Source of the DNA: Smittium culicis
Lineage: Eukaryota; Kickxellomycota; Harpellomycetes; Harpellales; Legeriomycetaceae
Reading direction: 5' to 3'
NCBI GenBank assembly: GCA_001970855.1
Contig: LSSN01000554.1
Coordinates: forward strand, 4,244 to 25,950
DNA length: 21,707 nucleotides
Below the pieces are notes generated by a model. The model made no database searches. It saw nothing but the letters and a program-made list of their open reading frames with translations, and had not been told where the DNA came from. The translations under genes were made by a program, and so were the position numbers. Numbering within the stretch: the first letter of the stretch is position 1; every line of letters begins with the position of its first letter. Shown piece after piece: positions 9,688 through 19,760 of the stretch.

Positions 9688-12108
9688 ATGTCAACATTAA
9701 CTACTGCTGATACCTTGGCTCTTGAACGCAAGAACGCCCCCTTCGATACCTCCACTATGGACACCTTCATAAATGGTCAAAAATGGGTGGATATTAGAAA
9801 AAAGGCCCATGACTTTGTCACAAAGCACTCTGATGTTTTTTGCATGCGCGACACTTATTTCATGAGCCGTGAAGAAATCCTTGAAAAAGTCCTAAAACAA
9901 GAAAAACTAGTAGCTCAACTGATACAGTAAGTTTTTAAAACTTCTTTACTAAACTCTAAAAAATAAAAGACTAACTGTTCTGTAAAATTTTTAAACTCAT
10001 CCCTACCACACATATGAACATAAGAATTAAAGCAAAAACTATTTATTTTATCTATCCATTACCATTTATTATTTCCTCTATTTAAATTACTAATTATTTT
10101 ATCTTTTGATGAAAATAATTTTCCAGGAAAGGCGAGCTAGACCACGAACTCTCTCTAGCCATAACTTATGTTCAAGACACTAGTGGCCCAGTAAGTTATC
10201 ACATTGTCAAACTTTGCTAAAAATCAAAATAAGATTATGCATAAATAACACACTTTTATTTCCAAAAATACATATCGTTATATTTAGAGCCATTTTTTAA
10301 AAAAAAAAAAAACTATTTATTTCAATTTACATTAGTTCCGTCTCCACAGAAGCATGTTTATGCCTACCCTGGAAAGACAAGCTAATGATGAGCAAAAAAT
10401 CGCATTCTTGGAACCTGCAAGAAAATACCAAATTCTCGGCTGCTATGCGCAAACTGAAGTCGGGCACGGTTCGAATGTCCGTGGCTTAGAAACAACTGCA
10501 ACTTTTATCCCTGAAACTGACGAGTTTGAAATCAATTCTCCCACCATTTCTTCCACAAAATGGTGGCTCGGTGCCTTGGGTATCGTAGCTACTCACGCCT
10601 GTGTAATGGCCCAACTGATCGTTAACAACAAAAAACATGGGATTTTCCCCATTATTGTCCCCGTACGCTCGCTAAAAGACCATAAACCTCTTCCAGGTGT
10701 GCACGTAGGCGATATTGGTCCAAAAATGGGATTCAACACTGTTGATAATGGTTTCGTTAATTTCGATAAAGTCAGAGTTCCTAGATTCAACCTATTACAA
10801 AGATATATCAATGTGGATAGAAATGGAAACGTAACTAGGCCAGAAAATGTCGATCCCCGTGTTACTTATTCAACAATGGTTTTTGTTCGTGCCGGTATCG
10901 TAAACAATATGGGTAAAGAGCTTGCTAAAGCAGTAACAATTGCTACCAGGTATACTGCCGTCAGACGCCAGTTCAGTGACCCTGCCAGCACTAACAAACA
11001 CCAAGAAACTCCAGTTTTAGACTACCAAATCGTCCAACACCGTCTCATTCCTCTAATAGCTAAAACTTATGCTATGTTGGCAATGTCACACGAGTTCTAC
11101 AAACAATACGAAATATGCAAAGCAGAAATCGAAGATGGGAATTTCAGCAAACTGAAAGAAATTCACGCTGTCAGCTGCGGCCTCAAAAAATGGTGCACTG
11201 ACACAACCATCTATGGCGTTGATACTTGCCGCCATCTTTGCGGCGGCCACGGCTTCTCCGAATTCAGTGGTCTCAACTCTGCATTCGCAAACTTGTACCC
11301 AAATATTATCTGGGAAGGCGACAACTTCGTTTTAGCCCAACAAACTGCCAGGTATATCCTGAAATCCGCACATGCCTTTGAACAAAACAAGTTGCTACCA
11401 GCTAATGCAACCTCCCACAAAATTTCTAACAGCGATCCTACAAATGATGTATTCGTCAAGTACCCAAACAATTTCGAAACTTGCACAGATTATCCTTGGA
11501 TCAACAAATCTGCTTCGCAAATTTGCTCGTCCCCAGAGTTGTTAATTGAACTGCTGGCTTACCGCCTCTCTTCTATTTCTTTCGAACTAACAAACCGCCA
11601 CTATAACTTAAACGAAAGCTTTAACGATATCTTAGTTCCTGTCCAAACTCTTTCAACCGTTTACTCTGAGTATATGGTCTGTTACTACTTCTACCGCCAC
11701 TTGACAAAACTCCCAAATTCGCCTGAATACTCCAAAATCAAACAGCCTCTCCTACTCATGTTCTCAATAACTGCACTTTCATTCCTAACCCGCAACAAGG
11801 GCGAACTTCTTTCCTGCTCGCACAGAAACTCTCAAATCACACCTAAATTCATCAGTAACCTAGAAAGTGAACTGATCAATTGCTACTCGAACGCTCGCTC
11901 TATCGCAGTGTTGCTCGTCGACTCGCTCGGTATCCCTGACTCAAAACTAAATTCATCACTTGGTATCAGTAACGGCCAAGTATATGAAGATTACGTCAGT
12001 CGCGCACTTGAAAATCCTCTCAATAACGACACCTTTGGCGACAGAACTCGCTCAAGGTGGTTTAACCAATACATCGGCCCCATTCTTAAAGGATCAAACA
12101 AACTATAA
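9688..12108 (+). CDS. Peroxisomal acyl-CoA oxidase, three exons, 691 aa
   Basis: This flavoenzyme catalyses the first step of peroxisomal beta-oxidation: acyl-CoA plus O2 gives trans-2-enoyl-CoA and H2O2. Exons are 9688-9926, 10127-10190 and 10336-12108; the introns (200 and 145 nt) are GT-AG and keep the frame. Exon 2 is only 64 nt and links LIQ to KGELDHELSLAITY. Exon 3 opens with FRLHRSMFMPTLERQ, which settles the acceptor at TTAG/10336. The FAD/substrate loop CYAQTEVGHGSNVRGLETTA lies at residues 137-156. RRQF, CGGHGFSEFSGL and WEGDN follow, with the catalytic base Glu at residue 428. The C-terminal ACOX domain ends in SNKL, a near-canonical PTS1. Length is normal for the family. Codons are unusually C-ending (TTC, CGC, AAC) for this region, suggesting strong expression. 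It resembles POX1/ACOX1-type enzymes; chain-length specificity cannot be read. Confidence 0.95.
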
Positions 12109-12354
12109 TTATACTAAAAAATTTTACTTTTATGTATATTTATAGTTATTTATTTGTTAATTACTTTGTAATTAAAAAAATCGTTATTGAAATCTTCTAT
12201 TTAAATTTCACTCTTCATATCGACTAATACACCGTATTGACCATAATGTTAATTGTGGATACTATAAATAAATAAAATAAACTAATTTACAAACCAATTT
12301 CTAGATTAAAGTCATTAGTTTATTTCTTCTTATAGTAACTATATAATTCAAAGT
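12109..12354. other. Convergent 3' intergenic region
   Basis: 246 AT-rich bases lie between the stop of the acyl-CoA oxidase (plus) and the stop of the FIST-like gene (minus). AATAAA-type words (around 12265-12280) could serve as poly(A) signals on the plus strand. No gene is seen. Confidence 0.6.
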
Positions 12355-14606
12355 CTATTTTGTAAGTTTGGCAGAACGGGGAATTATAAGATGTGAGTAA
12401 GAGTTCGGGACAGAGCAGTCAGTTGGGCTGTTGCATATATTATGAACTGACTTATCTTTTAGAGATTTGTCAACAACGTTGGCAAAATAAAATCCTAGCT
12501 CTGTAGACCCGCCAAAGATATGATTCTGCTCTTTCAGCGAATTTGGGCAGGAATTTGACTGGGACGCTTCGTTGGAAATTCCATTATAATTTTCTATTAA
12601 TTCTTTTGGAGTTGATCGCGTCTGTAGCTTGTTGGTTACGCCAAATGATGCTAGAATTTGAGAATCACTAGTGTCTTCATTTCCAAAAATGCGCCGCGTT
12701 TGCTTATCACCGTCCAAATTCATTTCACCGCTTATCTCTGAAGAATAGTTGGGGTCTGGATACATCATTTGTATGTACTGGTTACCAGAAACTATCTCGT
12801 TTTTAGTATCAATACTGATTCCGCCGCGTTTAGGGTCGCCTCCAGTTATAGAGTATGCAACGTCTGAATGTTCTGACCCGTTTTCTGAAATGAAACGAGC
12901 ATACGGCTCATGGGTAGTACGTTTAATTTTAGTAATTTTTATTGCAGTCTCGATATTATCTTTTAACCATTCTACGCCGCTTGCGTTTTCAATTTCAAGT
13001 ATAATATTTCCTCTGGATCTGTTTATGTTAAAATAAATGTATTTAATTGATTTTATGTATAATACTTCACAAGTCGCCAATAGCAAATTAAAATAGAGAT
13101 TAGAATGATAAATTAAATAAAAGAGTATTAAAAAAATAAGTACCTTGTGACAAGCGCAGGCTTTCCGATTAAAATGAACCCTGGGTAGCTAACAGAAATT
13201 TTTAGATCATGTTTAGGGGTAGAGATTTGATCGCTATAAAAAGCAACACCGTAAATCCCTTTAGGCTTAAGTTCGTTTTTATAAATCAAGCTGAAATCCT
13301 GACCATTAATGAAAGGGGTCTGACTTCCAACAAGCCCATACTATTCGAAATTATTAGTATATTAGTATAAAACTACAAATTGTACTTGGAATATAATTAA
13401 AAATTAATGACATATGGACAGTGATAGGATATACTAAAGACTAAATTCTTGGAATTTTTTTTAATAAATAAAAGGGAATATTTGAGAAATATTTGTAAAT
13501 TTGAATTAATAAATACAACATACTAGATTTTAGTATGTAAGCTAAAATAGGTAAATGTAAATATATGCTAAAAGAAATTACCTTTGCAGCGTAGGGAAAC
13601 TTATTATCGAGAAGTTCCAAGAATTGAGTTGGTTCATTATCAGAGAATAAAAAGAAAAATTTAGTTTCTTTTTTGTCCTAAAATGAAATAGTAATATATA
13701 GATTATTAAATTATAATACATTCAATAGAGATTATTATTATAAGATAAAAAGTTTAAATAATTAAATCACGATATATGAATTAAGAATAATGGTTATACC
13801 TTTTGGAGAAGTAATTGGTTTAAATTTTCAGGAAGATTGAGTCTAAACTCAGCTTTAGATACAGATTCGAAGAAAGACCAAGTGGAAGAGGAACTATCAG
13901 TACCCTGACTAAAGCCATTAGAGTTCGAGCTAGGAAAAACTGATTCATTATTCATAATTGGCATTGAATCTTTTGGGCTATACCATTTTCCAACGCTATT
14001 AAAATTTAGATTTTCTCGTGAAGAGTGGGCCTCAAAACTGAATGGAACTGGCATTAAACCATCGATGCTATTAAAAGAGCTCGAAATTTCAGAATCAAAG
14101 GAACTATCGCTTTTGAAATGATTGTTGTAAAATAGCAAAGAAATACCGCTCGATTTCAAAATTCCAGAGGAATTTAAAACCTGATCGACAACAGTGCCAT
14201 AAACGTTGGGGAAGGGAAGGTTTTTATTATTAAAATTTAAAGTTGAATCAGCAATAGAGTTAGAACCGTCGGCATTCTCGGATAAATTAGAGGAGTCAGC
14301 CTTATCGAAAAAGCTAGCATCGATCTTGAATATTTTGGATAGAGAATCATTCACTAGCTTACCAAAAGAGCTTATTTCGGTGGCAGAGTAAGAATTTGAT
14401 ATCAAAGCAAACAGATAGCAGTCTTTGAGTATATTCGGGGTTAAATACTTTTTCGAGTTTGCATAAGGAGAAATAGAATTAGCTAACTTGGAAGAGCATT
14501 CGGATATTGCATTACTAAGTACCGGATTTGAGGAATTGGCAACCGACCACAATTTTCGTATTCCTTTTGTCCGTGCGATTTTAGACGCTTTCGGAAAAGC
14601 AAACAT
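12355..14606 (-). CDS. Probable mitochondrial FIST-domain-like protein, four exons, 587 aa
   Basis: Exons, in transcript order: 14606-13800, 13677-13582, 13340-13144, 13018-12355. Introns of 122, 241 and 125 nt are GT-AG and frame-consistent. The first 19 residues are basic and free of acidic residues (K6, K9, R12, K14, R17, K18), a likely mitochondrial presequence. KDCYLFALISNSYSATEISS (61-80), NVYGTVVDQVLNSSG (134-148), FFFLFSDNEPTQFLELLD (exon 2) and GLVGSQTPFINGQDFSLIY (exon 3) match, by eye, the pattern of FIST sensor domains: a beta strand, a 'G-x-V-x-D' turn, 'lfsDnep' and 'GliGssTPF'. FIST domains are thought to bind small ligands, and FBXO22 is a eukaryotic example; no F-box is seen here. 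The region at residues 160-260 and the C-terminal 220 residues are low in recognisable motifs and rich in Ser and Asn. The gene model is strong; the family name is tentative. Confidence 0.6.
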
Positions 14607-15146
14607 TATATAATTTCTTGATTTAAAAAAATACAGTAAACAACTGAAACTAATTACAAAATATTTTTAAAAATATCAATCAATATCTAAAACTGATATA
14701 TTTATTTATGAAAGTTTTCCCTCCAATGGATACAGACAAATAATATAGTTCTTGGCTATCCAATAGAATGATTGAAGCCATTTACCATTTTTTATCAATT
14801 TGATTCAATTTTACTTTTGAATCCAAGATATAATTAACAATTCATAAGTATTGTTTATATGATAAATAATAAATTATATACTTTGATCATATAAATCGCA
14901 AAAAAAAGTTTAATCATTAATTTATATTACGAATTATTTATACAGTATGAAATATAAATGTAAATACTAACATATCAAATTAATATGTTTAGAAATTTAG
15001 AAAAATATGTATAAAGGACTACTAAATAAACTTTATTGATAAAGATAATAAAGTCCATGTATAAAAACACGGGCTAATAAGGAAAAGCAAATAAAGTTGG
15101 GAGACAAATAAATTATAAAAGTGGGGAAGGGTGTCGTGAGAAGTTT
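14607..15146. other. Intergenic: FIST-like promoter and GMPPA 3' region
   Basis: 540 AT-rich bases between two genes transcribed in the same direction (minus). The left half holds the CCAAT boxes of the FIST-like gene; the right half is the 3' flank of the GMPPA-like gene. Nothing else is recognisable. Confidence 0.65.
14723..14764 (-). promoter_or_regulatory. CCAAT boxes upstream of the FIST-like gene
   Basis: CCAAT occurs at 14723-14727 and 14760-14764, the second directly following TTGGCTAT (14752-14759). They lie 117-158 bases upstream of the ATG at 14606. This is the same word set as in front of SHQ1 and the GMPPA-like gene. Confidence 0.4.
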
Positions 15147-16663
15147 TTACATGATAATTTCGTTGTGTTGGTCAGAAGATATTTCCTTGTATGGAAGAAC
15201 AATTGAGCTTCTGACAAAGATCTCATCATTGACTGTAGTTTCTTGACCAAGAATACAGATACTGTTGATTTTAATACCTGAAGAGGTAACGTGTTCAACG
15301 TCGTTTGAAGCTTCATCGATTGGGTTGCCTTCAACTCTTGACCAGCGACCGATTTTTCCTCTCCAGCCTATAATAGCGTTGAGGATAGCAGAGTTATCTT
15401 TGATTACTGTGTGATCCAACACAATAGAGTTTTTGATTCTAGCGCCTGCACCGATTACTACGTGGGCGTGAATAGAAACATTAGGGCCGATTTTAGCAGA
15501 ATTATCTACAATAGCAGAAGGGTGGATGTACACAGCACCAACAATGATTGGTCCTGATCTATCACGTTCGTTTTGAATTGAAGCAGGTTTTGTTGGCTGA
15601 GAGATGAAACTTTCATTATCTTTTTGAGCTTGAATCAAATATGCTGCATTTGCAGGAACTGCACTGGCAGCGGATTTGATTTGGCGCCAGAAGCCTTTAG
15701 TCTGGTAGATAGAAAGCTCTCTATCTTCAGTCATCTTTTGAAGAACGTCTTGTTCGAGCCTCAAAGTTTCGCTATTAGCACCAAAACTGCTATCAAAACC
15801 TTTTGAAGAAATAGATTCACGGGCTTTGTCCCTTTCTTCAATGATTTCAGCCATATAGTTGAAAATCTTGGAGCTGAAGACATAAACACCAGTAGAAGCC
15901 AAATCAGAAACATATGTTTGAGGTTTTTCAACATAATGAAGAGCTAAATCAGAGTCTTTATCAGCAACAACACACCCATATTTTGATGCCGAAGAACGTG
16001 GAACCTATAAAATCGATTGTTATATTAAAAGTTTTAATAAACTAAAAAAAATACTTACAAAAATAGTATAGAAATATGTATTGTATGATGGGGGGGGGTA
16101 ACAAACCTTTGTAGCCATGATAGTTCCCAGTTTTTTTGATTCGATGTGCTTTTGAAGGAGCTCTTCTAATGGGAAAGATGAGCAAATGTCAGTATACAAC
16201 AAAAACACATTTTGAGTATTTCCGTGCAAAATTAAATCACGGAAATGGAATAAACCGCCGGCAGTTCCTAGAACAGAGTATTCCCTCAAATATCTGTAAT
16301 AAAATAATAATAAAAAAGTTTCGAGATGGTTTTTAAAATTATATAAAAAAGTGGAACACAAAAAGTATAGAAATACAATTATAAAAAAGATTATTTGTAA
16401 AATATGAATAAATAGACTAACCTGAAAGAAATGTGAGGAAATTCTTCAGTGCATTGATCAAGGAAGTTTTTGAACACGTGTTCTTCAAAGAATCCAAGGA
16501 GGATAATCTCTTTTAAATTGGCAGTTTTAGATAGAGCTTTAACTTGATGCCATACAATTGGTTTACCGCCCACTGGGAATAAGGGTTGCGGCATGTTCAT
16601 ACTTAGAGGCCTAAATCTCGTGGCTCTTGATGGGCCTCCTACTAGAATGACTGCTTTGTTCAT
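15147..16663 (-). CDS. Mannose-1-phosphate guanylyltransferase alpha-like (GMPPA/Mpg2 type), three exons, 428 aa
   Basis: GDP-mannose pyrophosphorylase makes GDP-mannose from mannose-1-phosphate and GTP for glycosylation and cell-wall mannan. The alpha type acts in animals mainly as the GDP-mannose-sensing subunit. Exons, in transcript order: 16663-16422, 16293-16107, 16004-15147; introns of 128 and 102 nt are GT-AG and in frame. The N-terminal nucleotidyltransferase fold shows VILVGGPSRATRFRPLS, PLFPVGGKP, LGTAGGLFHFRD, LLYTDICSSFP (D116) and HYVEKP (166-171). Then come TLRLEQDVL, a helical linker and a left-handed beta-helix of hexapeptide repeats (VYIHPSAIV, IGPNVSIHAHVVIGAGARI, IGWRGKIGRWSRVEG) ending in IVLPYKE and EIIM. 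Length and the C-terminal lid match animal GMPPA (about 420 aa) better than the shorter GMPPB/Psa1 catalytic type (about 360 aa). The signature reads ATR where catalytic paralogues have GTR. Confidence 0.93.
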
Positions 16664-17686
16664 TTTATTCTCTCTTTTTGGCTCTTGATGGAAAAAATAA
16701 AAATAAGGATATTTTTTAGTTGAAGTATTTTAGAAATGGATGCAGCAATAAAGATCGATTATAAAGAAGAAAATATGCTGCTCTTTTAATTGATTATTTA
16801 AACAATTCTCTTTAATCTTTACACTACTAACCCAACACTCATCAAAATTAATTAAATCGTTACTACTAAAATTTATAATATCCAATTATTTCAGTGGATG
16901 GAGGAAACCTTAAATATAGCTATTGGCTATCAATTCAACGGCGCCCAATTCCTCACTAGGAGGCCAATAATAACTATACTCGTGTTTCAGCGATTTGCCC
17001 AAAATATTTTATCCCCACACTCATAAAATTCTTAATTACTAAAAATATAACTGCTATACTGTATAAATCCAGCTAATTATACTAATCCTAATCATTCCAG
17101 TCATGTTTACTTTCCCTGTTGTTTCCAGTAATGATCACTTCTACTCTTGATTCTCAACTTTTTGTACAAGGTCGAAATCTGATATACATGACTTGCTACT
17201 ACCTATGAATTATTCACCAATGATTCTACTACTATTACTCTCCTCTGTTAGTTTGTTTATGTATCTTTTATCTAAAACTTTGAGCTTGTACTTTCCTCCC
17301 GTCACCTATCTTTCGTTAACATAAAATAAGTAAAACATTTGAAAAAGTATGAAATGGCAAAATATTAACCATTATATCTAATTTTTAATATAAATGAATA
17401 ATCATTTTGGTGAATGGAACTTTTTATAATATAATTTATACTATGTGATCTAAAGATGAATGTTAAGTAATATCATATTATTTGATAAAACTAAGCCAAA
17501 AATTAAAAATTAAAAACTAATAAAAATTTTTATTTATATAATTTAAGGTACACATTAATTTTATCCCTACCATCTTTCGGAAAAGATAAAATAGGTTATG
17601 TGTGCGGGACTTAATATGTCTCCTCTCCTCGTATAATACAAACTAATCAATTTCTATAGAGCAAAGATTAATCTTAACATTATAAC
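16664..17686. other. Intergenic between the GMPPA-like gene and the retroelement relic
   Basis: About 1 kb of AT-rich DNA. The first 300 bases look like the GMPPA promoter (CCAAT cluster). The part at 17100-17300 is pyrimidine-rich on the plus strand and has no open frame longer than about 30 codons of interest. The inverted repeat at 17611-17706 marks the passage into the retroelement. No RNA gene is seen. Confidence 0.6.
16922..16968 (-). promoter_or_regulatory. CCAAT-box cluster upstream of the GMPPA-like gene
   Basis: ATTGG at 16922-16926 (within TTGGCTAT, 16923-16930) and CCAAT at 16945-16949 and 16964-16968 lie 260-305 bases before the ATG at 16663; another CCAAT is at 16882-16886. Four boxes in under 100 bases of AT-rich DNA is notable. 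A role for HAP/NF-Y is inference. Confidence 0.45.
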
Positions 17687-17706
17687 TCAGAGAGGAGAAT
17701 TATTAA
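17611..17706. repeat. Inverted repeat at the 3' edge of the retroelement relic
   Basis: TTAATATGTCTCCTCTC (17611-17627) and the reverse complement of 17690-17706 (TTAATAATTCTCCTCTC) agree at 15 of 17 positions, with a 62-base spacer. The right arm overlaps the last codons of the recombinase pseudogene. It may be part of the terminal or internal repeat structure of a YR element, but no matching copy was found at the other end. Confidence 0.5.
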
Positions 17707-18604
17707 GATACTCCAAATTTAACATCGAACCAGTCAAATTATTCGACGGATTTCTTGTGAGATGACAATAAGATTCGAAGATGGTATAGTTTGAACAAAA
17801 TGTATGCGAAATTATATCATCGCCCGATACCCTGGAGTTTGCGGCTAATGTAGCACCTATTTCTATCACCTTTTGGATTGGTGCTTCAAGGGCACAGCGT
17901 ATTAAATCGGAAATAGAGTGGATATATCTTTTGATACTATTCACCGATAGAGACTTGGAGGTATCTTTGGTATAAATAATAAGCCTATAAGCTACCCAAT
18001 TGCTATTGTAAACGTGAGTGGTTTCGCAGAGATTGAATGCAACCTTTTCTTTGTAGACCATTTACACAATTACTGAATATAATATTTTATCAGCGTGGGA
18101 ACTTATTTGGCATGGATTTTCAATTGGGTGACCATCTCGTTTTTCTTTGGAGACTAAGGTTACTAAGTTTAGCACTCCTTTTTCGATACGGCTTCGTTGG
18201 TCGTCAATCCTATGGATGTCGCTGGCAGGGAGGAAACCTGTCACTGATAGTAATAATCGAATCTTGGCTGTGGTTTACTTGGCTGTGAGTGAAGAGTTTT
18301 TGTCCCACTATCGAAGAAATTATAATACTAGTGACATGTTCATGAAAGGCCTTATGAATGGTTTAATATGTTTATTTTCCAATTGTTTGATAAATTCGTT
18401 AACAATTGGATAGGCTGCTAGCTGTTCTCGGTTATCTGAAAGTTGTAGGCGAGCCAAGTTGTAGGCTTTTATTGATCTTACCTTTAGCTTGTCAACAGTA
18501 TGTATTTCTGAAAAGTAGTTGATATTTTGAGGCGCGATAATTGGATTAGATATCTCGTTCGAGATTATCCATCTTAGAAAGCGCTGCTGGATTGAAATGT
18601 ACAT
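17687..18604 (-). pseudogene. Tyrosine recombinase pseudogene of the YR retroelement
   Basis: The enzyme would cut and rejoin a circular cDNA intermediate into the genome through a Tyr-DNA link. One reading frame runs from 18604 to 17687 with four stops inside (including 18320-18322 and 18062-18064) but no frameshift. The N-terminal SAM-like core shows INYFSEIHTVDKLKVRSIKA. The catalytic domain shows GFLPASDIHRIDDQRSRIEKG, then KEKRDGHPIENPC, a His-containing stretch (CETTHVYN), SVNSIKRYIHSISDLI, IGATLAANSRVSGDDIISHT, and FESYCHLTRN near the expected tyrosine. The usual first Arg of 'FLRxSDI' is Pro (codon 18227-18229), and the second Arg before 'xIGATLA' is missing. The copy is therefore inactive by its catalytic residues as well as its stops. 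Confidence 0.8.
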
Positions 18605-18959
18605 GAATCTACCGCAGACACGTCATTTGTTTGAAGAAATAATGTAAATTGCTTAAGTGCCGATGCATAGTGTCTCGAGAAAACACCGTTGATATTCCAG
18701 GCCATCAATATCCAGTGTTCGTTTTCCTATAAAGATGAATTTCGACTTTATGAGTCTTGAACTACAATTTTTGCTTGAATTAGAAGCGGCTGTGATATTA
18801 AAAGCACCACCAGGTCTGGGAACCAGGTTGCAGATTTCCTCATTTTATCACTATTTTCATTGAAACTTGCTCGCAGCGGACCTCCTGAACAACATCCGTT
18901 ATCATAATTCATCGAGGACAACAGAACCTATATTTGAATAAGGACTAATCGTGTATCAG

Positions 18960-19760
18960 AGCTTTCAGTTTCAGTGCTTTTTTTCTGTGAACTAGCTATA
19001 GTATTTTTCCAGCTTCCTATTCTGTCTTGGTGAAATTAGATCGAAGTCGTGAGGCCTACACTGACGGCTCAGAGCTGATAATTTCTTCTGAAATTGAGGC
19101 CATTTAGTTTGCGCTGTTATTCTGCTGGGGTCTTCTGCTGTATTTAGCTCAGATAGCGCTTATTTCACTTATACATGGGTGTTCGTCTTGCGGCAGTGAG
19201 ACCAGGTCATGTCTGTTAATCTCAGTAGTTCCCGGTAGGTCGTGCCTCTGGATTTCTTGACATATGAAGGCGTGGTTGTGTTTTATGAGTAGAAGATCTC
19301 TGATTTACCTACCACAATCTTGAGTTTCAATGGATAAAACGTAGAAAACAGCTTCTTTGTGTTGATATGCACTTTCGCCACTTTGAGGGTACATAGGCCA
19401 GAGTAATAGCGGTGACCTACTACTATTCCCAAAGCTTAGTTGTTGGTATCGATAAAAATTCCCATTCCGGCGTTTCGAGCAAGAAAGAGTGATCATTTCA
19501 TAACAGTAAAAGGTTCTTTCTGAATTACAGGCTCTAGGTTGGAGATTTCATAAGCTTAGTTATTGATTTCCATGAGTTAGGCATGTAAAGAGCTCAGTTT
19601 TTGAGCTAAAAGATTTGGCGTAGAATAAATCTCCAAGGAACTAGGGCTGCAGAAATCGATTGGGGCTTCTCAATTAAGCTTTACAGGCCTCTGAATGATG
19701 TCTGGTCATCGTTCGTAAATCTATTGGCTATACTTTGAAGATTTCAGATCATGGTGATCT
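18960..19760 (-). pseudogene. RNase H domain remnant of the YR retroelement
   Basis: RNase H would remove the RNA template during reverse transcription. In the recombinase frame one reads GMGIFIDTNN, a stop, LGIVVGHRYYSGL, KVHINTKKL, KIVVGKSEIFYS, a stop, NTTTPSYVKKSRGTTYREL and TWSHCRKTNTHV. The first catalytic Asp is kept (codon 19449-19451). The Glu of 'HINxKEL' has become Lys (19352-19354), and the Asp of 'SDNTT' has become a stop (19283-19285). Downstream, CRPHDFDLISPRQNRKLEKY matches the 'GPHDIDLFASRxN' segment that follows RNase H in these elements. Confidence 0.8.

Noticed and set aside
10593..11486. Minus-strand open frames inside the acyl-CoA oxidase gene
   Set aside because: Antisense shadows of a strongly supported coding exon.
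16000..17610. CRISPR-like or tandem repeat array
   Set aside because: No regularly spaced repeats are present here or anywhere in the window, and the window is eukaryotic.
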